Shown: positions 9,017 through 17,345, counted from the first letter of the stretch. The stretch: DNA of 53,780 bases from Desulfovibrio sp. (GCA_031287575.1 JAITSV010000025.1:1-53780); one strand, 5' to 3'. Notes: generated from the letters alone by a model not told the origin. Numbers and translations: made by a program.

Positions 9017-10396
9017 ATGAGCCCCAGTCAGAAGCATGACCCAGCGGCATACGCGGCGGCCGACATGGCCCACGTGTGGCATCACCTCGTCCAGCACCAG
9101 GCCCTCGCCGGCAAAGGCCCCATGATCGTGGTCGAAGGCGATGGGCTGACGCTGCGGGACATCAGCGGCAAGGAATACCTGGACGCCACCTCTGGCGGCG
9201 TATGGTGCGTGAACGTGGGCTACGGGCGCGAACGCATCGCCCGCGCCGTGTACGAACAGATGAAGGCCATGCCCTACTACGCGGCCACGGCGGGCAACAT
9301 CCCGTACATCGAATTCGCGCGGAAGCTGCTTGCCCACATGCCGGGTCTGACCCGCGCCTACCTTTCCAACAGCGGGTCCGAAGCCAACGAGAAGGCGTAC
9401 AAGATGGTGCGCTCGCTGGCGCATCTTTCCGGCAACCCCGCCAAGAAGAAGATCCTGTTCCGCGCGCGCGACTACCACGGCACCACCCTGGGCGCCCTCA
9501 GCTCCACCGGCCAGGCGGAACGCAAGGAGTGGTTCGGCCCGCTGGTGCCCGGCTTCGTGGAATTCCCGCATGCCTGCTGCTACCGCTGCGCGTTCAACAA
9601 GACCTATCCCGGCTGCGACATCGACTGTGCCCGGGCGGTGGAGCGGATCATCGAGCAGGAAGGGCCGGAAACCGTGGGCGGCCTCATCGTCGAGCCCATC
9701 ACGGCGGGCGGCGGGGTCATTCCGCCGGTGGCCGAGTACTACACCGTGCTCGCCGACATCTGCCGCCGCCACGGCGTGCTGCTGATCATGGACGAAGTGG
9801 TCTGCGGCATGGGCCGCACCGGCGCCATGTTCGGCTACCAGCACTACGGGGTCACCCCGGACATCGTGACCATGGCCAAGGGCGTGGCCAGCGCCTACAT
9901 GCCCATCTCGGTCACCGCCACCACCGAAGACGTGTTCAAGGCCTTCCTGAACGACCCGGCCGACAAGATGGCCTACTTCCGCGACATCAGCACCTACGGC
10001 GGGTGCGCCGCCGGGTGCAGCGCGGCGCTGGAGAACATGGCCATCATCGAGGAGGAAAAGCTGCTCGATAACGTGGTGGCCATGGGCGACCATCTGCTGG
10101 CGGGCCTGAAGGAACTGGACGATCTGCCCTATGTGGGGGACGTGCGCGGCAAGGGCCTGCTGTGCGGCATCGAACTGGTGCAGGACAAGGCAGGCAGGAA
10201 GCCCATGGCCGAAGGCAAGGTCATCCAGGTGGTGGGCGAAATGGCGGCCAACGGCGTGCTGGTGGGCCGCACCAACCGCAGCCTGCCGGGCTTCAACAAC
10301 ATCATCAACATCGCCCCGGCCTACGTGGTCACCAGGGACAATATCGACGTCATCCTCCGCACCCTGCGTGCGGCCCTCGTCAAGGTGCTCGGCTGA
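9017..10396 (+). CDS. tpa: Taurine:pyruvate aminotransferase
   Basis: A class-III PLP aminotransferase of 459 residues that moves the amino group of taurine to pyruvate, giving sulfoacetaldehyde and alanine. The PLP lysine is Lys288 in 'TMAKGVASAYMP'. Other hallmarks are 'LSNSGSEANEKAYKM' and 'IMDEVVCGMGRTG'. The ATG at 9017 follows GGAGCAGG. It is first in a plus-strand run with ald 26 bases downstream, the same Tpa-Ald pairing known from anaerobic taurine degraders. Because xsc and phnX sit opposite, acceptance of 2-aminoethylphosphonate, the phosphonate analogue of taurine, is possible but untested. The family call is secure, and the taurine specificity is inferred from context and sequence style. 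Confidence 0.88.
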   Translation: MSPSQKHDPAAYAAADMAHVWHHLVQHQALAGKGPMIVVEGDGLTLRDISGKEYLDATSGGVWCVNVGYGRERIARAVYEQMKAMPYYAATAGNIPYIEFARKLLAHMPGLTRAYLSNSGSEANEKAYKMVRSLAHLSGNPAKKKILFRARDYHGTTLGALSSTGQAERKEWFGPLVPGFVEFPHACCYRCAFNKTYPGCDIDCARAVERIIEQEGPETVGGLIVEPITAGGGVIPPVAEYYTVLADICRRHGVLLIMDEVVCGMGRTGAMFGYQHYGVTPDIVTMAKGVASAYMPISVTATTEDVFKAFLNDPADKMAYFRDISTYGGCAAGCSAALENMAIIEEEKLLDNVVAMGDHLLAGLKELDDLPYVGDVRGKGLLCGIELVQDKAGRKPMAEGKVIQVVGEMAANGVLVGRTNRSLPGFNNIINIAPAYVVTRDNIDVILRTLRAALVKVLG

Positions 10397-10422
10397 TACT
10401 CCAACCGCGAAAGGAGCATCCC

Positions 10423-11532
10423 ATGCAGGTCGGCATTCTTAAAGAGATCAAGGTGCTGGAGAACCGCGTGGCCATGACGCCAGCGGGCGTGGCGGGCATG
10501 CGGGCGCACGGGCATTCGGTGCTGGTGCAGGCCGGTGCGGGCGAAGGCGCGGGCTTTGGCGATGACGAATACGTGGCCGCGGGCGCGGTCATGTCCGATG
10601 CGCGGACCATCTTCGCCGAATGCGGCATGGTCATGCACGTCAAGGAGCCGCAGCCCTCGGAATACGGCATGCTGCGCAAGGACCAGATACTGTTCACCTA
10701 CCTGCACCTGGCCGCCGACGAGGAGCAGACCCACGCCCTGGTGGCCGCGCGCAACGTGAACATCGCCTACGAAACCATCCAGAAGGCGGACGGCACGCTG
10801 CCGCTGCTCACCCCCATGTCCGAGGTGGCGGGCCGCATGGCCATCCAGCAGGCCGCCAAGTACCTGGAAATACCCACCGGGGGCATGGGCAAGCTGATGG
10901 GCGGCGTGCCCGGCGTGGAACCCGCCGTGGTCGTGATCATCGGCGGGGGCACCGTGGGCATCAACGCGGCCAAGATGGCCTGCGGTCTGGGCGCCACGGT
11001 GTACCTGCTGGACAAGAACCTGGACCGGCTGCGTTACCTCAGCGACGTGATGCCCCCCAACTGCATCACCATGATGTCCGGCCCCTATGCCATCCGCAAG
11101 CTGCTGCCGCAGGCGGACGTGGTCATCGGCGCGGTGCTGGTGCCCGGCGCCAAGGCGCCCCACCTGGTCACCCGCGAAGACCTGAAACTGATGCGCAAGG
11201 GCTCCATCCTGGTGGACGTGGCCATCGACCAGGGCGGCTGCTTCGAAACCTCGCGCCCCACCACCCATGCCGACCCGGTGTACGTGGTGGACGGCGTGAG
11301 CCACTACTGCGTGGCCAACATACCCGGCGCGGTGGCCATGACCTCCACGGCCGCGCTGACCAACGCCACCCTGCCCTACGCCCTGACCATCGCGGACCTG
11401 GGGTGGAAGGAAGCCTGCCGCCGCCACGAGGACATCCGCAAGGGGCTGAACGTGGTGGACGGCAAGATAACCTACCCGGCCGTGGCCGAAGCCTTCGGGC
11501 TGCCGCACGCGCCGGTCGAAGAGGTGTTGTAG
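10423..11532 (+). CDS. ald: Alanine dehydrogenase
   Basis: Oxidatively deaminates L-alanine to pyruvate with NAD+. Here it would recycle the alanine produced by Tpa and release ammonium. The 369-residue length is standard. The N-terminus '[22 protein letters not shown]' region (abridged) is the family signature, '[15 protein letters not shown]' is the NAD-binding Rossmann loop, and '[16 protein letters not shown]' is a conserved C-terminal block. The ATG at 10423 has AAGGAG 7 bases upstream. It lies 26 bases after tpa, so the two are probably co-transcribed. Confidence 0.93.
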   Translation: MQVGILKEIKVLENRVAMTPAGVAGMRAHGHSVLVQAGAGEGAGFGDDEYVAAGAVMSDARTIFAECGMVMHVKEPQPSEYGMLRKDQILFTYLHLAADEEQTHALVAARNVNIAYETIQKADGTLPLLTPMSEVAGRMAIQQAAKYLEIPTGGMGKLMGGVPGVEPAVVVIIGGGTVGINAAKMACGLGATVYLLDKNLDRLRYLSDVMPPNCITMMSGPYAIRKLLPQADVVIGAVLVPGAKAPHLVTREDLKLMRKGSILVDVAIDQGGCFETSRPTTHADPVYVVDGVSHYCVANIPGAVAMTSTAALTNATLPYALTIADLGWKEACRRHEDIRKGLNVVDGKITYPAVAEAFGLPHAPVEEVL

Positions 11533-11550
11533 TCGGGGCGGTCCGGGCAC

Positions 11551-11685
11551 GGCCGGTCCCCGCGCGGGGGCCGGCCAGGTACGCCCGGCCCCCGGCAGCA
11601 TGACGACGACGCGGAATCCGCCGCCCCTGTCAACGCGGCAATCCGTTTCCTGCGCGCCCGGCCCCCCTTTCCTGGGGGCCGGGCG
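11551..11685 (+). promoter_or_regulatory. Two strong hairpins between ald and the ABC transporter genes
   Basis: Hairpin 1 pairs GGCCGGTCCCC (11551-11561) with GGGGGCCGGCC (11566-11576). Hairpin 2 pairs CGCCCGGCCCCC (11655-11666) with GGGGGCCGGGCG (11674-11685). Neither has a T-tract, so they look less like full terminators than like 3'-end protection or partial attenuation that separates enzyme and transporter expression (inference). The region 11533-11732 has no gene. Confidence 0.5.
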
Positions 11686-11732
11686 GCGGGAGGCGGTCGC
11701 CCCCCGCCGCCGGAGCGTAATGGAGCGTACCC

Positions 11733-12488
11733 GTGCAAGACGCCGCCAGACCACGGACCAAGATCGAAGTATGCAATCTCACCAAGCGGTTCGGTGAACT
11801 GCTGGTTCTCGACGACATCTCCTTCTCGGTGGCCGAGGGCGAGTTCGTGGCCATCGTCGGCCCCACGGGCTGCGGCAAGACCACCTTCCTCAACACCCTG
11901 TCCTGCCTGCTGCCCGCATCCAACGGACAGATCCTCATCGACGGCACCCCCGCCAACCCCAAGCGCCACAACATCTCCTACGTCTTCCAGGAACCCACCT
12001 GCCTGCCCTGGCGCACCGTGCGCGAAAACGTGGCCTACGGCATGGAGGTCAAGGGGCGCCCGCAAAAGGATATCGACGAGCGGCTCGACCACATCCTGAA
12101 CCTGGTGGGGCTGACCCAGTGCGCGAACCTGTACCCCAACCAGATATCCGCCAGCATGCAGCAGCGCATCGCGGTTTCGCGCGCGTTCGCCGTGGACCCC
12201 GACCTGCTGCTGATGGACGAGCCGTACGGCCAGCTGGACGTGAAGCTGCGGTTCTACCTGGAGGACGAACTGGTCAGCCTGTGGCGCAAGCTGCAAAGCA
12301 CGGTGCTGTTCATCACCCACAACATCGAGGAGGCGGTCTACGTTTCCGAGCGCATCCTGGTGCTGTCCAACAAGCCTACCCGCATCAAGGCGGAGGTGAA
12401 GGTGGACCTGCCCCGCCCGCGCGACTTCATGGACCCGGAATTCGTACGCATCCGCGAGCACGTCACGGATCTCATCAGATGGTGGTAA
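11733..12488 (+). CDS. ABC transporter ATP-binding protein 1 (sulfonate/taurine-type importer), degenerate signature motif
   Basis: A 251-residue ATPase of the nitrate/sulfonate/taurine importer family. Walker A is GPTGCGKT (residues 43-50), the Q-loop glutamine is in 'YVFQEP', Walker B has Asp162-Glu163, and the switch histidine is His196 in 'FITHNIEEA'. The family signature LSGGQ/LSGGM is replaced by ISASM at residues 138-142. The GTG start at 11733 follows GGAG. It is the first gene of a five-gene importer set (ATPase, binding protein, two permeases, second ATPase). The second ATPase has an intact signature but lacks the switch histidine, so the two probably pair as a heterodimer. Confidence 0.88.
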   Translation: MQDAARPRTKIEVCNLTKRFGELLVLDDISFSVAEGEFVAIVGPTGCGKTTFLNTLSCLLPASNGQILIDGTPANPKRHNISYVFQEPTCLPWRTVRENVAYGMEVKGRPQKDIDERLDHILNLVGLTQCANLYPNQISASMQQRIAVSRAFAVDPDLLLMDEPYGQLDVKLRFYLEDELVSLWRKLQSTVLFITHNIEEAVYVSERILVLSNKPTRIKAEVKVDLPRPRDFMDPEFVRIREHVTDLIRWW

Positions 12489-12564
12489 CCCCGCAAGGGG
12501 ACACGCAATGGCAAGAACATACGCCCAGACAGTCTACCGTAACCTGCTTCAAGGAGGTCTGACC

Positions 12565-13629
12565 ATGCTCCAGATGAAACGTTGGGTTGGATTCGCGGCT
12601 GCCGTGATGGCCCTTCTTGCCATGGCGGCGACGGCCCTTGCCGCCGAGGTGAAGCCCCTGAACACCACCTGGCAGGCCGAGCACGAAACCTTCGTGCCCT
12701 GGTATGCCAAGCAGCAGGGCTGGGACAAGGCCGCCGGTTTCGACTTCAAGATGCACATGTTCGATTCGGGCATGGCCCAGATCGAGGCCCTGCCCGCCAA
12801 ACAGTGGGTGGTCGGCGGCACGGGCGGCGTGCCCATGATGTTCGGCGCGCTGCGCCAGAACGCCTACCTCATCGCCATCGCCAACGACGAATCGGTGACC
12901 AACGCGGTGCTGGTGCGCCCGGACAGCCCCATCCTGAAGACCAAGGGCTTCAACCCCAAGCATCCCGACGTGTTCGGCTCGCCTGAAAGCGTCAAGGGCA
13001 AGACCATCCTGGCCACCACCATCTCGTCCGGCCACTACGCCATGAGCCTGTGGCTGAAGGCCCTGGGCCTGACCGACAAGGACGTCACCATCAAGAACAT
13101 GGACCCCGCCCAGTGCGTGGCCGCGTTCGAAAAGGGCATCGGCGACGCGGTCGTGCTGTGGGCACCGCAAATGTACAACGGCCTCAAGAAGGGCTGGAAG
13201 GTCGCCTCCGACGTCAAGACGGCGGGCGGCTTCGTGCCCATCGTGCTCATCGGCGACAAGGAATACTGCGACAAGAACCCCGAGGAAGTGGCGCGCTTCC
13301 TCAAGGTGTACTTCCAGGGCATCGACGCGCTGCGTTCCGAAGGCGTGAAGCTGGCCCCTGAATACGCCCGCTTCCTCAAGTGGGCCGGGCTGAACATGAG
13401 CGAAGAAGAAGCAAAGATGGACCTGGAACTGCACCCGGTGTTCACCTTGCAGGAACAGCTGAAGATGTTCGACGCCTCCGCCGGTGAAAGCCAGGTGCAG
13501 GCATGGCAGAAGGACCTGGTGAAGTTCTTTACCGAGCTCGGCAAGCTGAAGCCCGCCGAAGGCGAAAAGCTGCTGACCGGCTACTACATCACCGACAAGT
13601 TCCTGAAGCTGGTGCCCACCGTGAAGTAA
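12565..13629 (+). CDS. ABC transporter periplasmic substrate-binding protein (sulfonate/taurine type)
   Basis: A 354-residue NMT1/SsuA/TauA-like periplasmic binding protein. It has an N-terminal signal peptide (hydrophobic residues 8-25, cleavage near 'ALA-AEV') and no lipobox cysteine. The ATG at 12565 is chosen because AAGGAGGT lies 8 bases upstream; the frame is open from 12508. It is the only binding protein of the cassette and sits between the first ATPase gene and the two permease genes. The substrate is inferred as taurine, and possibly 2-aminoethylphosphonate, from the neighbouring tpa, xsc and phnX. Binding residues cannot be assigned by eye. Confidence 0.87.
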   Translation: MLQMKRWVGFAAAVMALLAMAATALAAEVKPLNTTWQAEHETFVPWYAKQQGWDKAAGFDFKMHMFDSGMAQIEALPAKQWVVGGTGGVPMMFGALRQNAYLIAIANDESVTNAVLVRPDSPILKTKGFNPKHPDVFGSPESVKGKTILATTISSGHYAMSLWLKALGLTDKDVTIKNMDPAQCVAAFEKGIGDAVVLWAPQMYNGLKKGWKVASDVKTAGGFVPIVLIGDKEYCDKNPEEVARFLKVYFQGIDALRSEGVKLAPEYARFLKWAGLNMSEEEAKMDLELHPVFTLQEQLKMFDASAGESQVQAWQKDLVKFFTELGKLKPAEGEKLLTGYYITDKFLKLVPTVK

Positions 13630-13698
13630 CCGTTTCCGCACGGCGCCCGCCCGCGCGGGGCGGGCGCCCCTTTCCACCCGCCGACACCGGAGGCCCGC

Positions 13699-14496
13699 AT
13701 GACCGCATATCGCGAGGTTGTCGTAAGAACGCCGCTGGCGCTGAAGCTGCTGCCCATCCTCAGCGTGGCCACGTTCTTCATCGCATGGGAAATCGTCGTG
13801 CGCACCGGGGTCGTGCCGGACACCATGCTGGCCGCGCCCACCACCGTGACGCAACTGCTGCTCGACAAATTCACCAACATGGACCCCGACGGCGCCCTGC
13901 TGCACCAACACGCCTGGGTCAGCATCCAGGAGGCCTTCGGCGGCTATTTCCTGGCCCTGGCCGTGGGCCTGCCGCTGGGCCTCGCCATGGGCTGGTTCAA
14001 CGTGGCCGAGGGCCTTGCCCGGCCCATCTTCGAGATCATCCGGCCCATTCCCCCCGTGGCGTGGATACCCCTGACCATCTTCTGGTTCGGCATCGGGCTG
14101 CCCGGCAAGATCTTCATCATCTGGCTGGGGGGGCTGGTTCCGTGCGTCATCAACGCCTACGTGGGGGTCAAGATGACCAACCCCACGCTCATCCAGATGG
14201 CCCGCACCTACGGGGCCAGCGACTGGCAGATTTTCAAGCAGTTGTGCATCCCATCCGCCCTGCCCATGGTCTTTGGCGCGTTGCAGATCGCGCTGGCCTG
14301 CTGCTGGACCAACCTGGTGGCGGCTGAACTGCTGGCCGCCGACGCGGGCCTGGGGTTCATGATCACCATGGGCAGGCGGCTGGCCATGCCCGAAATGGTG
14401 GTGCTGGGCATGTTCATGGTGGGGCTGACCGGCGCCTTCATAGGCGTGATCATCGACAGGGTGGAAAAGCGGCTGCTGGCCGGGATCAGGAGGTAG
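13699..14496 (+). CDS. ABC transporter permease 1 (sulfonate/taurine type)
   Basis: A 265-residue inner-membrane permease of the BPD-transporter family, with about six membrane segments. The cytoplasmic coupling motif is around 'YGASDWQIFKQLCIPSALP' (EAA-type loop). The ATG at 13699 follows GGAGG. The stop lies 3 bases before the next permease start, so the two are translationally close and probably form a heterodimeric channel. Confidence 0.9.
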   Translation: MTAYREVVVRTPLALKLLPILSVATFFIAWEIVVRTGVVPDTMLAAPTTVTQLLLDKFTNMDPDGALLHQHAWVSIQEAFGGYFLALAVGLPLGLAMGWFNVAEGLARPIFEIIRPIPPVAWIPLTIFWFGIGLPGKIFIIWLGGLVPCVINAYVGVKMTNPTLIQMARTYGASDWQIFKQLCIPSALPMVFGALQIALACCWTNLVAAELLAADAGLGFMITMGRRLAMPEMVVLGMFMVGLTGAFIGVIIDRVEKRLLAGIRR

Positions 14497-14499
14497 ACC

Positions 14500-15378
14500 A
14501 TGTCGCAAGAAGCCACGTGCAACGCCGCAAGCTCCTCCATCGCCAACGAAACCGTGGGACAGGTGGTGGACCGTGGTCCGCTGAACCTCGCCCGCATCCT
14601 GACCAACCGCTGGTTCCTGCACACCGTGTCCATCGTGGCCTTCTTCTCGCTGTGGGATTGGCTGGCGCGCTCCAACGTGCTGGGCGGGGGCAGCAGCGCC
14701 CTGGCCCGACCGCTTGAGGTGCTGGAACAGCTGGCGGTGCTGACGCGCGAGGAACTGGCGGAACTGACCCTGTGGGGCCACGTGTGGGCCAGCACCCAGC
14801 GCGTGGTGGTGGGATTTTCCATCGCCGCCGCCATCGCCGTGCCGCTGGGGCTGTTCATGGCCCTGAACCGCTACGTCAACGCCATCGTCAAACCCCTGTT
14901 CGACCTGCTGAAGCCCATGCCGCCCATTTCGTGGATATCCATCTCCATCCTGTGGTTCGGCATCGGCGAGACGTCCAAGGTGTTCATCATCGTGCTGGGC
15001 ACCTTCGTGCCGTGCCTGCTCAACGCCTACAACGGCGTGCGCCTGGTGGAGCCGGAACTGTACGACGTGGTGCGCATGCTGGGCGGCAGGCGGCGCGACG
15101 AGATACTGCACGTCTGTTTTCCCGCCTCGTTCCCGGCCATCTTCGCGGGGTTGCAGATATCGCTCAGCATCGCCTGGACCTGCGTGCTGGCGGCGGAACT
15201 GGTCAGCGCCCGTTCGGGCCTGGGGTACATCATCGTGCAGGGCATGAACCTGTCGCAACCGGCCATGGTCATCGGCGGGATGGCGGTCATCGCGGCGGCG
15301 GCGTGGGGCACCACGCTGCTGGTCACCGCGCTGGAACGCAAACTGTGCCCGTGGAAGCGCAAGATCGCCGGGCTGTAG
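14500..15378 (+). CDS. ABC transporter permease 2 (sulfonate/taurine type)
   Basis: A 292-residue permease related to its upstream neighbour but with a longer N-terminus of about 35 residues before the first membrane helix. The EAA-type loop is around 'LGGRRRDEILHVCFPASFP'. A strong AGGAGGT lies 8 bases before the ATG. Two distinct permeases with two distinct ATPases is unusual for this importer family, which normally uses homodimers of each. Confidence 0.9.
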   Translation: MSQEATCNAASSSIANETVGQVVDRGPLNLARILTNRWFLHTVSIVAFFSLWDWLARSNVLGGGSSALARPLEVLEQLAVLTREELAELTLWGHVWASTQRVVVGFSIAAAIAVPLGLFMALNRYVNAIVKPLFDLLKPMPPISWISISILWFGIGETSKVFIIVLGTFVPCLLNAYNGVRLVEPELYDVVRMLGGRRRDEILHVCFPASFPAIFAGLQISLSIAWTCVLAAELVSARSGLGYIIVQGMNLSQPAMVIGGMAVIAAAAWGTTLLVTALERKLCPWKRKIAGL

Positions 15379-15469
15379 CCCGTCCCTGTCCGTCCGGTTC
15401 ACTTGGACAGCCCCTGCCCTACTTCCGCAGCCCGCAGCAACAGCACATCCGCAAGGAAGGGACGACGCC

Positions 15470-16219
15470 GTGATCGAATGCCGCAACGTGAGCAAGACCT
15501 TCATCCAGAAGGGCACGCAGGAAGTGCCGGTGCTCGAGGACGTAAGCCTCGACGTGCAGGCCAACGAATTCGTGGTCATCCTGGGCCCCGGCCAGAGCGG
15601 CAAGAGCACGCTGCTGCGCATCATCGCCGGGCTGGAAACGCCCACCACCGGCACCGTGACCCTGGACGGCGAGCCGGTGACCGGGCCGGGGGCCGACCGG
15701 GGGCTGGTGTTCCAGGGGTACATGCTGTTTCCGTGGAAAACCGTGCTCGGCAACGTGGAAATGGGGCCGAAGCTGTGTGGCCTGCCCAGGGACGAAGCCC
15801 GCGACATCGCCCTGCACTACATCGACCTGGTGGGGCTGAACGGCTTCGAGAAACACTATCCGCACCAGCTTTCCGGCGGCATGAAGCAGCGCGTGGGCAT
15901 TGCCCGCGCCTACGCCAACAAGCCCAGGGTGATGCTGCTGGATGAGCCCTTCGGCCAGTTGGACGCCCAGACGCGCATCTTCATGGAACAGGAAACCGAA
16001 CGCATCTGGCAGACCGACAAGCGCACCGTCCTCTTCGTGACCAACAACACCGACGAGGCGCTGTTTCTGGCCGACCGGATCGTCACCATCGAAGGCAAGC
16101 TGCCCGGCCGGGTGCAGCGCACCTACACCGTGGACCTGCCCCGCCCGCGTGACCTGACGGGCAAGCACTTCCTGGAGATGCGCCGCGAGATCATCGACGC
16201 CTCGGTGCTCACCCTGTAG
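15470..16219 (+). CDS. ABC transporter ATP-binding protein 2, intact signature but switch His replaced by Asn
   Basis: A 249-residue ATPase homologous to the one at 11733. Walker A is GPGQSGKST (39-47), the signature LSGGM is at 134-138 and Walker B has Asp158-Glu159. The switch histidine expected in 'VTHD' is Asn192 ('VTNNTDEA', codon AAC at 16043-16045). It therefore carries the motif the first ATPase lacks and lacks the one the first retains. The GTG start at 15470 follows AAGGAAGG. It is the last gene of the importer operon, with a hairpin downstream. Confidence 0.88.
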   Translation: MIECRNVSKTFIQKGTQEVPVLEDVSLDVQANEFVVILGPGQSGKSTLLRIIAGLETPTTGTVTLDGEPVTGPGADRGLVFQGYMLFPWKTVLGNVEMGPKLCGLPRDEARDIALHYIDLVGLNGFEKHYPHQLSGGMKQRVGIARAYANKPRVMLLDEPFGQLDAQTRIFMEQETERIWQTDKRTVLFVTNNTDEALFLADRIVTIEGKLPGRVQRTYTVDLPRPRDLTGKHFLEMRREIIDASVLTL

Positions 16220-16253
16220 CCCGCGCGACGGCGGGCTGCCGCACCGAACGGCC

Positions 16254-16286
16254 AAGGGCCGGTCCCACCATGGGGGACCGGCCCTT
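16254..16286 (+). terminator. Terminator-like hairpin after the importer operon
   Basis: A perfect 13-bp stem, AAGGGCCGGTCCC (16254-16266) with GGGACCGGCCCTT (16274-16286), has a 7-nt loop and lies 35 bases after the second ATPase gene. There is no long T-tract. It marks the edge between GC-rich operon DNA and the AT-rich island. Confidence 0.6.
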
Positions 16287-16309
16287 CACAATGCTATGTT
16301 GAATGAATC

Positions 16310-16492
16310 TTACTTTCTACGGTCATCAACTTCTTTTGCAACCCCCTTAAAAGGTTTGCCATCTTGCTTAACGTCTATGAATTTCCCGGTATCTGTGTCT
16401 CGTTTAACCCACTGTCCAGTCTTCGGATTCTGAACTTGAGTGCGATCGTTAACCGCGCCATTACGGTGTCCATCACCAGTATTCTTCGCCAT
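16310..16492 (-). CDS. Small basic protein of unknown function (island gene 2)
   Basis: A 60-residue, highly polar and basic protein beginning MAKNTGDGHRNGAV, with a repeated 'K-RDT-TGKF' flavour and a 'PFKGVAKE' ending. The ATG at 16492 is fixed by a perfect GGAGGTGTT site; longer readings to 16537 would run into the upstream gene. From memory, similar small proteins occur scattered through unrelated bacteria next to a gene like its upstream neighbour, but no function is known to me. It starts 8 bases after the stop of the 228-residue gene, so the two form an operon. Its AT-rich codons differ from both flanks. Confidence 0.75.
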   Translation of the reverse strand: MAKNTGDGHRNGAVNDRTQVQNPKTGQWVKRDTDTGKFIDVKQDGKPFKGVAKEVDDRRK

Positions 16493-16500
16493 AACACCTC

Positions 16501-17187
16501 CTATGCAACGTTCCAAAGGTGATAAATCTCTGCGCACGCAGCCGCAACATCATTCATATTTCGCTTATATGTTTTTGGAGCAATGAAACACTTCCCAGCA
16601 AACACGTCAACTACAGTACAATTTTTATATGAAACAGCACCCGCACTCGACATTACTTCTGATAAATATCTATACAAAACAGACCCCACAAATTCTGATG
16701 CATCTTCTGTTAACGGATTGTTTTTACTAAAATATAGCTTAACGCCTCCAACAATTGCGTTATCTTGTGATGGGGCTAACAGAATAATTTCAGGACACAC
16801 GCTGACATTTACGCCAGAAATATTCATTTTTTCTGGATTATCGATACCTCTGACGGGATTAAAGCCATTCAAGGGAATGCGCTCTGACATCCTTAAAAAA
16901 GCCCGCAGGGCTGATGCGCATAGGACTGCCGTATCTTTCTGCCACTTTGTTTCGTAGGAGCCTGAGAAGCCATCTATCGCTCTATTCACAGGTCTGACAT
17001 CAGCCCCACCTGATACTAAACAATCTTGAATGATCCTTTTAGCTTCTGCATACCTTGCAACTATGAAATCAGAAGGTTCCTTTTGATCCCGTATAATCGT
17101 ACGCCTGCGTCCTGGTTTAGAAACCAGATACTCTCCCAATTTATTTAATGATATCCTAGGAGCAGTGCGCACTTTACCCACTAGCAT
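16501..17187 (-). CDS. Uncharacterised 228-residue protein (island gene 1)
   Basis: I do not recognise a named family. The protein is soluble, with no signal peptide or membrane segment. It has a basic N-terminus (residues 1-35, 'KPGRRRTIIRDQK'), a helical middle, and a C-terminal half of alternating strands ('VSVCPEIILLAP', 'VGGVKLYFSK', 'CTVVDVFAGKCFIAPK'). The strand pattern, with a Glu, a strand ending in Lys and a following Asp, would be compatible with a PD-(D/E)XK-like fold, but this is speculation. The ATG at 17187 has GAGGTGA upstream. The GC content is visibly far below that of all neighbours, indicating acquisition by transfer. It is paired with the small gene at 16310-16492. Confidence 0.72.
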   Translation of the reverse strand: MLVGKVRTAPRISLNKLGEYLVSKPGRRRTIIRDQKEPSDFIVARYAEAKRIIQDCLVSGGADVRPVNRAIDGFSGSYETKWQKDTAVLCASALRAFLRMSERIPLNGFNPVRGIDNPEKMNISGVNVSVCPEIILLAPSQDNAIVGGVKLYFSKNNPLTEDASEFVGSVLYRYLSEVMSSAGAVSYKNCTVVDVFAGKCFIAPKTYKRNMNDVAAACAEIYHLWNVA

Positions 17188-17305
17188 ATGCTCACCTCAC
17201 GTTTTTAAAAACTACACGCATACAATCGCATATATTTCATCATGATATATTTAGCAACGAGACTAGAATAATCTGGAATGCACACATAAAATACAACACG
17301 GAAAG

Positions 17306-17345
17306 CGAAGAGGCCCCATCGCAAGATGGAGCCTCTTCGTTTTTT
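17306..17345 (+). terminator. Strong rho-independent terminator at the island edge
   Basis: The stem CGAAGAGGC.CCATC (17306-17320) pairs with GATGG.GCCTCTTCG (17325-17339) and is followed by six T residues. The T-tract is on the plus strand, yet no plus-strand gene lies just upstream. It may have served the importer operon before the island was inserted, or act in both directions for mgtE (the minus-strand copy has only a short T run). Confidence 0.7.

Noticed and set aside
12475..15807. A very long open frame (over 1,100 codons) on the minus strand across the importer genes
   Set aside because: It is a mirror of the GC-rich plus-strand genes. Its translation is His/Gly/Ala/Arg-rich with no domain, and the plus strand carries five clearly recognised genes with ribosome sites.
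16285..17345. Prophage or integrative element remnant
   Set aside because: There is no integrase, phage structural gene, tRNA or direct-repeat att pair in or beside the AT-rich stretch; only a small two-gene island can be supported.
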